From: Aquificaceae bacterium
Lineage (GTDB): Bacteria; Aquificota; Aquificia; Aquificales; Aquificaceae
NCBI GenBank assembly: GCA_026982025.1
Contig: JALSHX010000041.1
Span: 1 to 5,510, forward strand
Length of the DNA stretch: 5,510 bases
Direction: 5' to 3'
Shown here: positions 1 through 5,510 of the stretch, one piece after another
Numbering within the stretch: the first letter of the stretch is position 1
Layout of the letters: each line of letters begins with the position of its first letter
Position numbers and translations under genes: made by a program
Notes under the pieces: generated by a model
Databases searched by the model: none
What the model was told of the DNA's origin: nothing
Seen by the model: the letters and a program-made list of their open reading frames with translations, nothing else

Positions 1-1
1 G

Positions 2-160
2 GTCTCTTTTGTCCAAGTCTTTCCTTGGGTCAGGTATATCGGAACCAAAAACATCATTCAACAAAAGGTAAACCCTTCTCCAGACATCCGAACTGAGAGA
101 TATATAGTAAAGATTGAGTGGGACCCCCATCTCTTGTTTTATTATTTTACAGGACGATGA
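2..160 (+). CDS. 3' end of an unrecognised gene (partial, doubtful)
   Basis: This frame is open from the window edge for 52 codons and stops at TGA 158-160. The stop overlaps the nadC ATG (157-159) as ATGA, a typical operon junction that would couple nadC translation to it. The visible C-terminus contains a stretch rich in aromatic and beta-branched residues (RYIVKIEWDPHLLFYYFTGR). I do not recognise the family. Doubt remains because the opposite strand is also open over the same bases, from an ATG at 130 running leftwards out of the window. This + frame also uses CGA and CAA codons more than its neighbours do. The ATGA junction is the main reason to prefer the + strand. Confidence 0.35.
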   Translation, partial: VSFVQVFPWVRYIGTKNIIQQKVNPSPDIRTERYIVKIEWDPHLLFYYFTGR

Positions 161-981
161 ACAGGCTCTTCGTCCGCAGTCAACTTCAAAGATTTCTTGA
201 GGAAGACCTCGGCACGGGTGATATAACGACCGAGCTTTTGTGTTCTGAAGAGACCGTTAGTGCTGCTATAAAGGTAAAAGGTAGAGGGGTTCTTGCCGGA
301 CTTCCCTTTGTTCAAGAGCTCTTTCTTATGCTTGGCGGTGTTTACATAAGACCCATGAAGGGTGAGGGTGAAGCCTTTGAGGAAGGTGATGTTCTCCTTG
401 AGCTTGAAGGAAGGGCTGAGATTATACTCGTTGGTGAGAGACTTGCCTTGAACATCCTCCAGAGCCTATCTGGAATAGCTACAAGGGCACGGGAGTTTGC
501 AAAAGCCCTAGAAGGAACAGATATAAAGATCCTTGATACGAGGAAGACAACACCGGGCTACAGGTTTTTTGAGAAGTATGCGGTCAGAGTGGGGGGTGGA
601 AGGAATCACAGGTTCGCCCTCTACGATATGGTGCTGATAAAGGACAATCACAAGAGGGTAGCGGGGGGAGTGAGAGAAGCCTTAAGGAGGGTTAAAGACA
701 GGCTCGGTCCTGCGTACAGGGTGGAGGTTGAGGTGGAAAGCCTTGACGAACTCGAAGAGGTCCTTTCCGAAGGAGCTGACATAATCATGCTTGACAACTT
801 CACGCCTCAGATGGTAAGGGAAGCAATAAGCCTGATTAACGGAAGGGCGGAGGTTGAGGTGTCGGGAAACATAACACCCGAAAACATCAAGGAGTACATA
901 ATTGATGGAGTGCATTACATTTCTTCCGGATCAATCATTTACGGCGCTTCTTGGGTTGACCTTTCTCTGAAGGTTCTTTGA
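157..981 (+). CDS. nadC: Nicotinate-nucleotide pyrophosphorylase (quinolinate phosphoribosyltransferase, decarboxylating)
   Basis: This cytoplasmic enzyme converts quinolinate and PRPP to nicotinate mononucleotide, CO2 and pyrophosphate in de novo NAD synthesis. The 274-residue product has the usual family length. The N-terminal part carries EEDLGTGDITT (about residues 14-24). The barrel domain carries DTRKTTPG (127-134), then the R-x-GGGxNHR segment and LIKDNH (K162, D163, N164, H165), which form the substrate and PRPP site. Near the C-terminus are MLDNF, VSGNI and ISSGSI, typical phosphate-binding barrel strands. ATG 157 is chosen because it lies the expected short distance before the EDLGTGD motif and overlaps the upstream stop as ATGA. 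The only Shine-Dalgarno-like match is a weak AGGA at 151-154. A GTG at 118 would add 13 residues but has no ribosome binding site. The last 47 nt are shared with the convergent ftsL-like gene. Confidence 0.96.
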   Translation: MNRLFVRSQLQRFLEEDLGTGDITTELLCSEETVSAAIKVKGRGVLAGLPFVQELFLMLGGVYIRPMKGEGEAFEEGDVLLELEGRAEIILVGERLALNILQSLSGIATRAREFAKALEGTDIKILDTRKTTPGYRFFEKYAVRVGGGRNHRFALYDMVLIKDNHKRVAGGVREALRRVKDRLGPAYRVEVEVESLDELEEVLSEGADIIMLDNFTPQMVREAISLINGRAEVEVSGNITPENIKEYIIDGVHYISSGSIIYGASWVDLSLKVL

Positions 982-1228
982 ACAGTATTATGGCAAACTC
1001 CTCCCAGTTAAAGGGCTTGAATCCTCTCTTGAGTGCAAACCTTTCCAGCTCCTTAACGCTGAGCATCTTTTCAATTTCAGCCCTGAGCTTAAGGTTTTCC
1101 TCTTTAAGACTCTTGTAAGAGCTTAACTTCTGGGAGTGGTCCTTTAGAATCTTTATCGCATAAACAGAGTAAAAGAGATTTCCCAGGAATATCACAAGGG
1201 CGATCAGGACAATCAAAAAAGGATTCAT
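935..1228 (-). CDS. ftsL: FtsL-like septum protein (single TM plus coiled coil)
   Basis: This 97-residue bitopic membrane protein has a very short N-terminus, one hydrophobic segment at about residues 4-25, and then a charged, leucine-spaced region (about 30-58) expected to form a coiled coil. A C-terminal segment ends in a basic tail. This size and layout fit FtsL, which pairs with FtsB/DivIC in the divisome to recruit and activate the septal cell-wall synthase. FtsL is poorly conserved in sequence, so the call rests on architecture and on its place directly after rsmH, where ftsL usually lies. Its ATG overlaps the rsmH stop by 4 nt (ATGA), which suggests translational coupling. Two things are odd. 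No ftsI follows, and the last ~15 codons run antisense through the end of nadC. A FtsB/DivIC-type paralogue is the main alternative. Confidence 0.72.
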   Translation of the reverse strand: MNPFLIVLIALVIFLGNLFYSVYAIKILKDHSQKLSSYKSLKEENLKLRAEIEKMLSVKELERFALKRGFKPFNWEEFAIILFKEPSEKGQPKKRRK

Positions 1229-2094
1229 AACCTTTCCCCCGCTCTTAATTTAGCACTTCTTGAGGCTGGGTTCATCCTTATTTCCTCCTCCGAAGGAACC
1301 ACGGGTTTGCGGGTTAATACCCTGAACATTTCTTTCCTGTCACGAAAAAAATTCTTCACAATTCGGTCCTCAAGGGAATGAAAGCTTATTACAACGAGCC
1401 GTCCTCCTCTATTTAGAAGATCGGGAGTTTTCTCAAGCGCCTCTTTTAAATTTTCAAGTTCCCTGTTGACTTCTATTCTTATAGCCTGAAATGTCTTGGT
1501 TGCGGGGTGAATTCTTCTCCTCCGAAGGGAAGGAGGGTAAACGGATTCAACTATATTCGCAAGCTCAAGTGTGGTTTCTATGGGCTTTTTTGAACGCCTC
1601 CCTACTATCGCCCGTGCTATCTTGGGTGCAAGCCTCTCCTCCCCGTATTCCCTTATTATTCTTGCCAGCTCTCTTTCGGTATACTCATTGACGACCCTGT
1701 AAGCAGTCAGGCTTTGGTCACCAAACATTCGCATATCCAGGGGTGAATCAACTTGAAAGGAAAAACCTCTCCCTTCCTTAAGTTGAAACATTGAAATACC
1801 CAGGTCCATGAGGATACCATCAACTCTTTCGTATCCCTCCTCTTTAATGACCAGGTCAAGGTCCTTAAAGTTCGCCCTGTAGAGGGCATACCGCCCCTCA
1901 AAGTTTTTCAGATTTTTGTCGGCGAGGTTGAGTGATTCCTCGTCAAGATCTATTCCTATGAGGAATGCGTCCTTCTTTGACTTAAGAAGTTCCTTTGAGT
2001 GACCTCCTAAACCCACGGTGCAGTCAACGTAAACTCTACCCCTATCCGTTAGGAGGAATTTTTTAACCTCCCTTTTTAAAACGGGCACGTGCAT
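1225..2094 (-). CDS. rsmH: 16S rRNA (cytosine1402-N4)-methyltransferase RsmH
   Basis: This SAM-dependent enzyme (formerly MraW) methylates N4 of C1402 in the decoding centre of 16S rRNA. The 289-residue protein starts with the typical HVPVL. It carries the SAM-binding motif [10 protein letters not shown] (24-33), the acidic loop GIDLD (47-51) and the catalytic-region motif GILMDLGIS (93-101). The inserted recognition domain follows, and then [15 protein letters not shown] (196-210), ISFHSLEDR (236-244) and the family C-terminal signature [15 protein letters not shown] (275-289). All family hallmarks are present and the length is slightly below the common ~310. It begins 3 nt after the rnhB stop and shares 4 nt with the ftsL-like gene, so it is very probably expressed from the rplS promoter with them. 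In many bacteria it sits after mraZ at the head of the division/cell-wall cluster, but mraZ is absent here. Confidence 0.98.
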   Translation of the reverse strand: MHVPVLKREVKKFLLTDRGRVYVDCTVGLGGHSKELLKSKKDAFLIGIDLDEESLNLADKNLKNFEGRYALYRANFKDLDLVIKEEGYERVDGILMDLGISMFQLKEGRGFSFQVDSPLDMRMFGDQSLTAYRVVNEYTERELARIIREYGEERLAPKIARAIVGRRSKKPIETTLELANIVESVYPPSLRRRRIHPATKTFQAIRIEVNRELENLKEALEKTPDLLNRGGRLVVISFHSLEDRIVKNFFRDRKEMFRVLTRKPVVPSEEEIRMNPASRSAKLRAGERL

Positions 2095-2097
2095 TAC

Positions 2098-2670
2098 TTA
2101 AAGTTTAAAGCTTCTTCTGTGGATATCCGTCGGACCGTTAATGTTTATTGCACGTCTGTGGTAATTGGTTGGATAACCCTTGTGCCTGTCAAATCCGTAA
2201 TCAGGGAATAATCTGTGGTATTCCTCCATAATCCTGTCTCTCAGTACCTTTGCAACAATACTCGCGCAGGCACAGGAGAGGCTGCGCTCGTCACCCTTTT
2301 TTAGGGCCAGACATTGATAACCATCAAGACGAACATAATCAGTTATAACCAGGTCAAATTTGTGGGAGAGATCTTCAAGAGCCCTTCTCATGGCTACCTT
2401 GGTTGCTTCAAGAATATTGATTCTGTCTATCAGAGCGCTGTCCACAACCCCCGTCCCAATTGCCAGTGAACGATTTTTAATTTCCTCATAGAAATTTTCC
2501 CGTTGTTGGGGTGTTAGCTTTTTAGAGTCTGAGGTCAGAAAAGGTTCAGTTCCCGGCTTGATTATTACTGCCGCAGCTACCACGGGTCCCGCAAGGGAAC
2601 CCCTGCCAGCCTCATCAACTCCTGCAACTATCAGCCCCTCTCTCCAAAACCTTTCTTCAAATTCGGTCAT
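2098..2670 (-). CDS. rnhB: Ribonuclease HII
   Basis: This endonuclease cleaves the RNA strand of RNA-DNA hybrids. It starts ribonucleotide excision repair by nicking 5' of single ribonucleotides in DNA. The 190-residue protein contains [14 protein letters not shown] with catalytic D19 and E20, the third acid D111 in ITDYVRL, and the fourth acid D127 in KKGDERS. The conserved helix motif [12 protein letters not shown] follows (about 135-146). The C-terminal region has the family's [11 protein letters not shown] segment. All four metal-binding acids are therefore present and the enzyme should be active. Its ATG overlaps the rplS stop by 4 nt (ATGA), and the rplS-rnhB pairing is common in bacteria. 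No separate Shine-Dalgarno is obvious, so re-initiation after rplS is the likely mode of translation. Confidence 0.98.
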   Translation of the reverse strand: MTEFEERFWREGLIVAGVDEAGRGSLAGPVVAAAVIIKPGTEPFLTSDSKKLTPQQRENFYEEIKNRSLAIGTGVVDSALIDRINILEATKVAMRRALEDLSHKFDLVITDYVRLDGYQCLALKKGDERSLSCACASIVAKVLRDRIMEEYHRLFPDYGFDRHKGYPTNYHRRAININGPTDIHRRSFKL

Positions 2671-3113
2671 TGACCTTGTTCTTCTTCGCCTTCCCTTATC
2701 GCCTCTTCCCTTTCCCTCCTCGCCTGCTCTTTTTTCTTCTGCTGAGCCTCAAACTCCCACTTCTTTACCTCCTTAATCTTTCTCTGAGCCTCTTTTCCTT
2801 TCAGCTCTCTGAGGAAGTAAAGCTTTGCCCTCCTGACCTTACCTATTTTAGTTATTTCTATCCTCTCAATGTTGGGGCTGTAAAAGGGAAATATTCTCTC
2901 TATCCCCACACCGTAGGATTCCTTTCTCACCGTAAAGGTTTTATCCGCACCGCTACCCCTTATTCTTATGACAACACCCTCAAAGGGCTGAATCCTCTCC
3001 CTGTCCCCTTCCTTTATCCTGTAGTGAACCTTGACGGTATCTCCCACCTTAAATGAAGGGTAATCCTTTCTTGGAAGGTATCTCCTGTTTATCTTTTCCA
3101 TGACGCCGTTCAT
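2667..3113 (-). CDS. rplS: Large-subunit ribosomal protein bL19, with charged C-terminal extension
   Basis: This is a component of the 50S subunit at the interface with the 30S. The core (about residues 17-115) matches L19 closely. It contains the segment [16 protein letters not shown], then [39 protein letters not shown] and [17 protein letters not shown]. Bacterial L19 is normally about 115 residues and ends soon after GKxAR(I)KE. This protein is 148 residues, with a 33-residue Lys/Glu/Arg/Gln-rich tail (116-148) likely to be helical. The chosen ATG has a strong AGGAGGA at 3121-3127, seven nt upstream; Met5 is a less well placed alternative. It is the first gene of the - strand operon and diverges from tRNA-Gly with 59 nt between them. 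Confidence 0.98.
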   Translation of the reverse strand: MNGVMEKINRRYLPRKDYPSFKVGDTVKVHYRIKEGDRERIQPFEGVVIRIRGSGADKTFTVRKESYGVGIERIFPFYSPNIERIEITKIGKVRRAKLYFLRELKGKEAQRKIKEVKKWEFEAQQKKKEQARREREEAIREGEEEQGQ

Positions 3114-3120
3114 TTTTCTC

Positions 3121-3127
3121 TCCTCCT
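3121..3127 (-). promoter_or_regulatory. Ribosome binding site of rplS
   Basis: Read on the - strand, AGGAGGA lies 7 nt before the ATG at 3113. It is a near-perfect Shine-Dalgarno and fixes the rplS start at the first Met rather than Met5. It is the only strong site in the operon, as the following genes appear to rely on overlapping stops and starts. Confidence 0.85.
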
Positions 3128-3131
3128 GGGA

Positions 3132-3160
3132 TTAAGACGGTTAACAAATTATACTATATA
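3132..3160 (+). promoter_or_regulatory. Weak candidate promoter of tRNA-Gly
   Basis: TTAAGA (3132-3137) and TATATA (3155-3160) are separated by 17 nt and match the sigma-70 consensus at about four of six positions each. Transcription would start near 3167, a few nt before the mature tRNA. It overlaps the divergent rplS promoter region, so expression of the two units may be linked. The assignment is tentative. Confidence 0.25.
3148..3153 (-). promoter_or_regulatory. Candidate -10 box of the rplS operon promoter
   Basis: On the - strand this reads TATAAT, a perfect sigma-70-type -10 hexamer. It sits about 35 nt upstream of the rplS start and would give a leader of roughly 25-30 nt. An AT-rich run (TTTTTATATAG) precedes it. 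No good -35 box is visible at 16-18 nt, and that position overlaps the 5' end of the tRNA gene, so the call rests on the -10 and its location only. Confidence 0.35.
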
Positions 3161-3172
3161 AAAAGCAGGTTA

Positions 3173-3244
3173 GCGGGCGTAGTTCAGAGGTAGAACGCCT
3201 GCTTCCCAAGCAGGAAGTCGCGGGTTCGAGTCCCGTCGCCCGCT
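3173..3244 (+). tRNA. tRNA-Gly, anticodon CCC
   Basis: The full cloverleaf can be drawn over 72 nt. The acceptor stem pairs GCGGGCG (3173-3179) with CGCCCGC (3237-3243). The D stem pairs GTTC with GAAC, the anticodon stem pairs CCTGC with GCAGG around loop TTCCCAA, and the T arm has GCGGG, loop TTCGAGT and CCCGT with one G-T pair. The anticodon is CCC, reading GGG. The discriminator is T, as usual for bacterial tRNA-Gly. The 3' CCA is not encoded (the next bases are CGT), so it must be added after transcription. The nearly all-GC stems suit a thermophile. The gene lies just upstream of a conjugation-type gene, and tRNA 3' ends are common integration sites. Confidence 0.97.
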
Positions 3245-3263
3245 CGTGGGAAACCTCTAAACC

Positions 3264-3356
3264 TCATAGCTCAGGCGCTTCCCGAACTTCCGTTCTGTCC
3301 CGGATGTATCTTTCATCTTCTTGTATTTTTTCATTCATCAACATTATTTTTGGCAT
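3264..3356 (-). other. Short reading frame, possible gene remnant (doubtful)
   Basis: An ATG at 3354-3356 opens 30 codons ending in TGA at 3264-3266. The peptide is rich in Glu, Lys, Arg and Met (for example NEKIQEDERYIRDRTEVREA), much like a protein from this genome. The frame stays open upstream of the ATG to about 3449, inside the coupling-protein gene on the other strand, so this could be the stranded 3' end of a gene displaced by that gene. Against this, no ribosome binding site precedes the ATG, and the region is T-rich on the + strand, which yields Lys/Glu-rich antisense frames by itself. No family is recognised. Confidence 0.2.
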
Positions 3357-3357
3357 T

Positions 3358-3378
3358 TTTTTCGCCAGTTTTTCGCCA
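3358..3378. repeat. Two tandem TTTTTCGCCA copies, one helical turn apart
   Basis: TTTTTCGCCA occurs at 3358-3367 and again at 3369-3378, so the copies are phased by 11 nt. A TGGC at 3351-3354 forms a small inverted match with the first GCCA. The repeat lies 32 nt before the coupling-protein start and could be an operator for a regulator of that gene or part of a transfer origin. Chance similarity in a T-rich stretch is equally possible. Confidence 0.3.
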
Positions 3379-3399
3379 AATTCAGAATCGCGTCTGTCA

Positions 3400-3405
3400 A
3401 GGAGG
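3400..3405 (+). promoter_or_regulatory. Ribosome binding site of the coupling-protein gene
   Basis: AGGAGG ends 5 nt before the ATG at 3411, which is ideal spacing. It decides the start: the frame is open further upstream to 3270, but no ATG or Shine-Dalgarno is found there. The encoded protein therefore begins only 47 residues before its Walker A motif. Confidence 0.85.
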
Positions 3406-3410
3406 AGAAG

Positions 3411-5510
3411 ATGCTGGGTCTTCTGAGAAGGAGGAAGTTTTCGGTGGATTCAAGGGAAGGGAAGTTTTACCTCGGCTTCGGGAAGGATCTTCTCGGAGGA
3501 GAGACGGGAAGGATATACTGGGAGAAGCCCGTCAATCAGGGAATAGTGTTCGGGGCTTCGGGTAGCGGAAAGTCTGAGCTTGTGGCAAGAAAGACCTACG
3601 AGGACATCCTCCAGAACTATCAGTCATTCAACATTGACCCCAAGGGGTCCAAGAGTTGGCTTGAGGCCTTCCTCAAGGCTTGCTGGAGGCTCGGCATCCT
3701 GTACGATGAGGAAAGGGGACCCATAATCCTTGCCCTTCCCTATCCTGACATATCCTTCAAGTTCAATCCCCTTCAGGATCTCAGTCCCCATCAGATTGCC
3801 TTCGTAATTGCCTCCGGTGTCCCCGAGAGTAAAGAGCCCTTCTGGTGGCAAATTTCGTACGAGATCACGCTGGTTGTTGCGATAGGTCTCAAGGCAAGGG
3901 GGCTTGCCCAGATAACCTTCGGGGACATATATGAATACATATCCGTTGAGAGGATTTCTGACCTCAAGGAAAGGGTTTTCAGGGATGTCAAGGGGTGGGG
4001 AGAATACAAAGAGGAGGCGATGAGGGTTCTTGATAAGCTCTCTCACTATGAACCCCAGTACTTTTCAACGATCAACGCTTCCCTGAGAACCTACCTGACA
4101 AGACTCATAACCGGGGAGGCGGGGAAGATTCTGAACGTGAGAACGACAAAAAATCTGCTCAAGGAGAGACTTGAGACAGGTGATCTCAGGTTTTTTGCCT
4201 TTCTCAATGCGGAGGCTATGAAGCAAACAGCCTACGATGTTGCAAGGCTTATATTCGCATGGCTTCTCACCTACGTGGGAGAGAAGAGCGGAAAGCTTGA
4301 GGTCATAAGGCCTCAGCTGAGGGTAAACATAGATGAGCTCACGGAGGTCGGTTTCCACGAAATCAATAAGATGGTGAGGCTTGTAAGGAAGAGAAACGTC
4401 TCGGTTTTCATGCTTACCCAGTCTCCGTCGGGGCTGAGGTCCGCCTTCCGGGAAAGGGGGAGCGAGGTGGTGGAGGACATAATCAACTCCTGCGATCTGA
4501 GGGTATTCTTCAGGATGAACTCTCCGGAAGATGGACAGTATGTATCCGCAATGAGCCCCGAGGTGGAAAAGCCGAGAGCCATAATCCACAAGAACTCAAT
4601 ATCCATAACATATCAGAGGGTGCCGGTGGTTGAGAAGTTTGATACTCAGTCCCTTTCGGAGGGGTACGGATACGCATTTCTTGATGGTACCGTGTACTAC
4701 TTTTATACCCCGCTGACCAAGGACCCTGCGGCGGTGAAAGTCGTATGGAGCGATCAGCCGGAGCGGTATTCCGCTGATGTGATTGTTAACATGAAAAGAC
4801 TTGCAAGGAATTACCTTGAGGTGGGAGAAGAAGAGGATGTAATAGTGGTTGTTATGTCAAGGCTGAAAGAGAACTGGAAAGTGGGCAGGCACTACGATTT
4901 TGATGACATGACGATCCTTGAGTTCTGGGAAGAAACGAAAGAGTTCTTCAAGGTTTACAGAGAAGAGTGCCTGCGGGTCCTTGATTTTATACAGGGGGTC
5001 AAATACGTATCAAGCGTTGTCAGGGGCAAAATTGGAGTTGCACGTATAAACCTCCTTGATCACCTTGTCAGAACTGCCATGAAGGCTTACAACACCGTCA
5101 GGGAGCAGGAGCTTCCTCAGGAGGAGAAGGAAAAGGTTGTCCTCGCCTGTCTCGTTCACGACATCGGGAAAATTCTCGCAAGGGAATCGGATTACCAGAA
5201 GGAGGATCACATAAGATACACCCTTGAGGTGCTGAGGAACCTTGAGATTCCGGAGGACATCGCAAATCTGGCGGCACATCACCACGGCGATGCGGATTCA
5301 CTGCTTGCCAAATACGTAAAGGCGGCGGACCACGACGCAAGAAGGGAAGAGGAAGAGCTGACGGCGGAGGAGAAAAAGAAGAAGGATGAATTTGAAATTC
5401 TGAGGGAGGAGATAAGGGGGTGTGTCAACAGGAATGATGACGTTATCTTTCACAGCGATGCCTTTTACGTTTCAAAGTCCTGCATAATAAGCCTGTTCGG
5501 AAAGGAGATG
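3411..5510 (+). CDS. VirD4/TraD-like conjugative coupling ATPase fused to an HD / MobH-relaxase-like domain (3' partial)
   Basis: 700 codons are open and the gene runs past the window edge. The N-terminal ~450 residues are a type IV coupling-protein ATPase, which delivers relaxase-bound DNA to a conjugation channel. They carry Walker A GASGSGKS (48-55), FNIDPKGSK (73-81), Walker B NIDELTEVG (306-314, with D308/E309), then FMLTQSPSGLR (333-343) and a C-terminal strand region with CDLRVFF. No transmembrane anchor precedes Walker A, unlike most VirD4/TraD proteins. From about residue 540 comes an HD fold: H551 in NLLDHLVRTA, H583-D584 in HDIGK, HHH at 623-625, and D640 in KAADHDA. A charged Glu/Lys linker follows (643-660). 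Residues 661-700 (N673, H681, then FYVSKS) resemble the C-terminal domain of TraI_2 (MobH) relaxases. In SXT/R391-type elements TraD and TraI are separate proteins. The ATPase call is firm, the HD call strong, and the relaxase role inferred. Confidence 0.9.
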   Translation, partial: MLGLLRRRKFSVDSREGKFYLGFGKDLLGGETGRIYWEKPVNQGIVFGASGSGKSELVARKTYEDILQNYQSFNIDPKGSKSWLEAFLKACWRLGILYDEERGPIILALPYPDISFKFNPLQDLSPHQIAFVIASGVPESKEPFWWQISYEITLVVAIGLKARGLAQITFGDIYEYISVERISDLKERVFRDVKGWGEYKEEAMRVLDKLSHYEPQYFSTINASLRTYLTRLITGEAGKILNVRTTKNLLKERLETGDLRFFAFLNAEAMKQTAYDVARLIFAWLLTYVGEKSGKLEVIRPQLRVNIDELTEVGFHEINKMVRLVRKRNVSVFMLTQSPSGLRSAFRERGSEVVEDIINSCDLRVFFRMNSPEDGQYVSAMSPEVEKPRAIIHKNSISITYQRVPVVEKFDTQSLSEGYGYAFLDGTVYYFYTPLTKDPAAVKVVWSDQPERYSADVIVNMKRLARNYLEVGEEEDVIVVVMSRLKENWKVGRHYDFDDMTILEFWEETKEFFKVYREECLRVLDFIQGVKYVSSVVRGKIGVARINLLDHLVRTAMKAYNTVREQELPQEEKEKVVLACLVHDIGKILARESDYQKEDHIRYTLEVLRNLEIPEDIANLAAHHHGDADSLLAKYVKAADHDARREEEELTAEEKKKKDEFEILREEIRGCVNRNDDVIFHSDAFYVSKSCIISLFGKEM

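Noticed and set aside
1..130. Minus-strand frame from ATG at 128-130 running off the left edge
   Set aside because: It is plausible in composition but has no clear ribosome binding site, contains no Glu in 43 residues, and competes with the + frame that makes an ATGA junction with nadC. It is kept as an alternative only.
118..156. GTG at 118 as the nadC start
   Set aside because: It has no Shine-Dalgarno, adds a 13-residue hydrophobic stretch atypical for NadC, and ATG 157 fits the family N-terminus and the overlapping stop.
3248..3283. GGGAA...TTCCC as a terminator hairpin after the tRNA
   Set aside because: It has only five base pairs with a 26-nt loop and no U-run directly after, so it is not a credible intrinsic terminator.
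3321..3410. TTG at 3321 as an upstream start for the coupling protein
   Set aside because: The frame is open but has no Shine-Dalgarno and gives an odd Phe/His/Tyr-rich leader, while ATG 3411 has an ideal AGGAGG.
3304..3426. 40-codon + strand frame with a hydrophobic, TM-like segment overlapping the coupling-gene start
   Set aside because: It has no ribosome binding site, and the hydrophobicity follows from T-rich DNA. It was noted because the ATPase lacks its own anchor, but support is too weak.
3350..3565. 71-codon + strand frame across the start of the coupling gene
   Set aside because: It lies in a different frame inside the ATPase gene and has no motifs; it is a shadow of the long gene.
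3624..5340. Several - strand frames of 70-175 codons under the coupling gene
   Set aside because: They are antisense shadows of a long motif-bearing + strand gene, with Pro/Leu/Ser-rich products and no family features.

Overview
The window looks like a chromosomal segment of a thermophilic, Aquificales-type bacterium. This is inferred from three things: Lys/Glu-rich proteins, heavy use of AGG/AGA for Arg and ATA for Ile, and a tRNA whose stems are almost entirely G-C. No taxonomic search was possible, so the assignment is tentative.

Left part (1-3113) is housekeeping. On the + strand, the tail of an unrecognised reading frame overlaps by ATGA the start of nadC (quinolinate phosphoribosyltransferase, NAD synthesis). 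On the - strand is a tightly packed operon read right to left: rplS (ribosomal protein L19), rnhB (RNase HII), rsmH (16S rRNA m4C1402 methyltransferase) and a small FtsL-like membrane/coiled-coil protein. Two of its junctions are 4-nt ATGA overlaps and the third is a 3-nt gap, so translational coupling is likely. The ftsL-like gene runs 47 nt into the 3' end of convergent nadC. The operon joins a ribosome-linked pair (rplS-rnhB) to the usual head of the division/cell-wall cluster (rsmH-ftsL), with no ftsI following.

Middle part (3114-3410) is a divergent promoter region, a complete tRNA-Gly(CCC) gene on the + strand, and about 165 nt of T-rich DNA. That DNA holds a short 11-nt-phased repeat and only very short, doubtful reading frames.

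Right part (3411-5510) is one long + strand gene, open to the window edge (700 codons, incomplete). Its first ~450 residues form a VirD4/TraD-type conjugative coupling ATPase (Walker A, DPKGS, Walker B DE, TQSPS). It then continues into an HD metal-dependent domain (H551, H583-D584, H623-H625, D640). Its last visible ~40 residues resemble the C-terminal domain of TraI_2/MobH relaxases. The likely reading is a coupling protein fused to a MobH-like relaxase, placed just 3' of a tRNA gene. That is where integrative conjugative or mobilisable elements commonly sit, so the tRNA may mark the chromosome/element border. This fusion is the most interesting item in the window.
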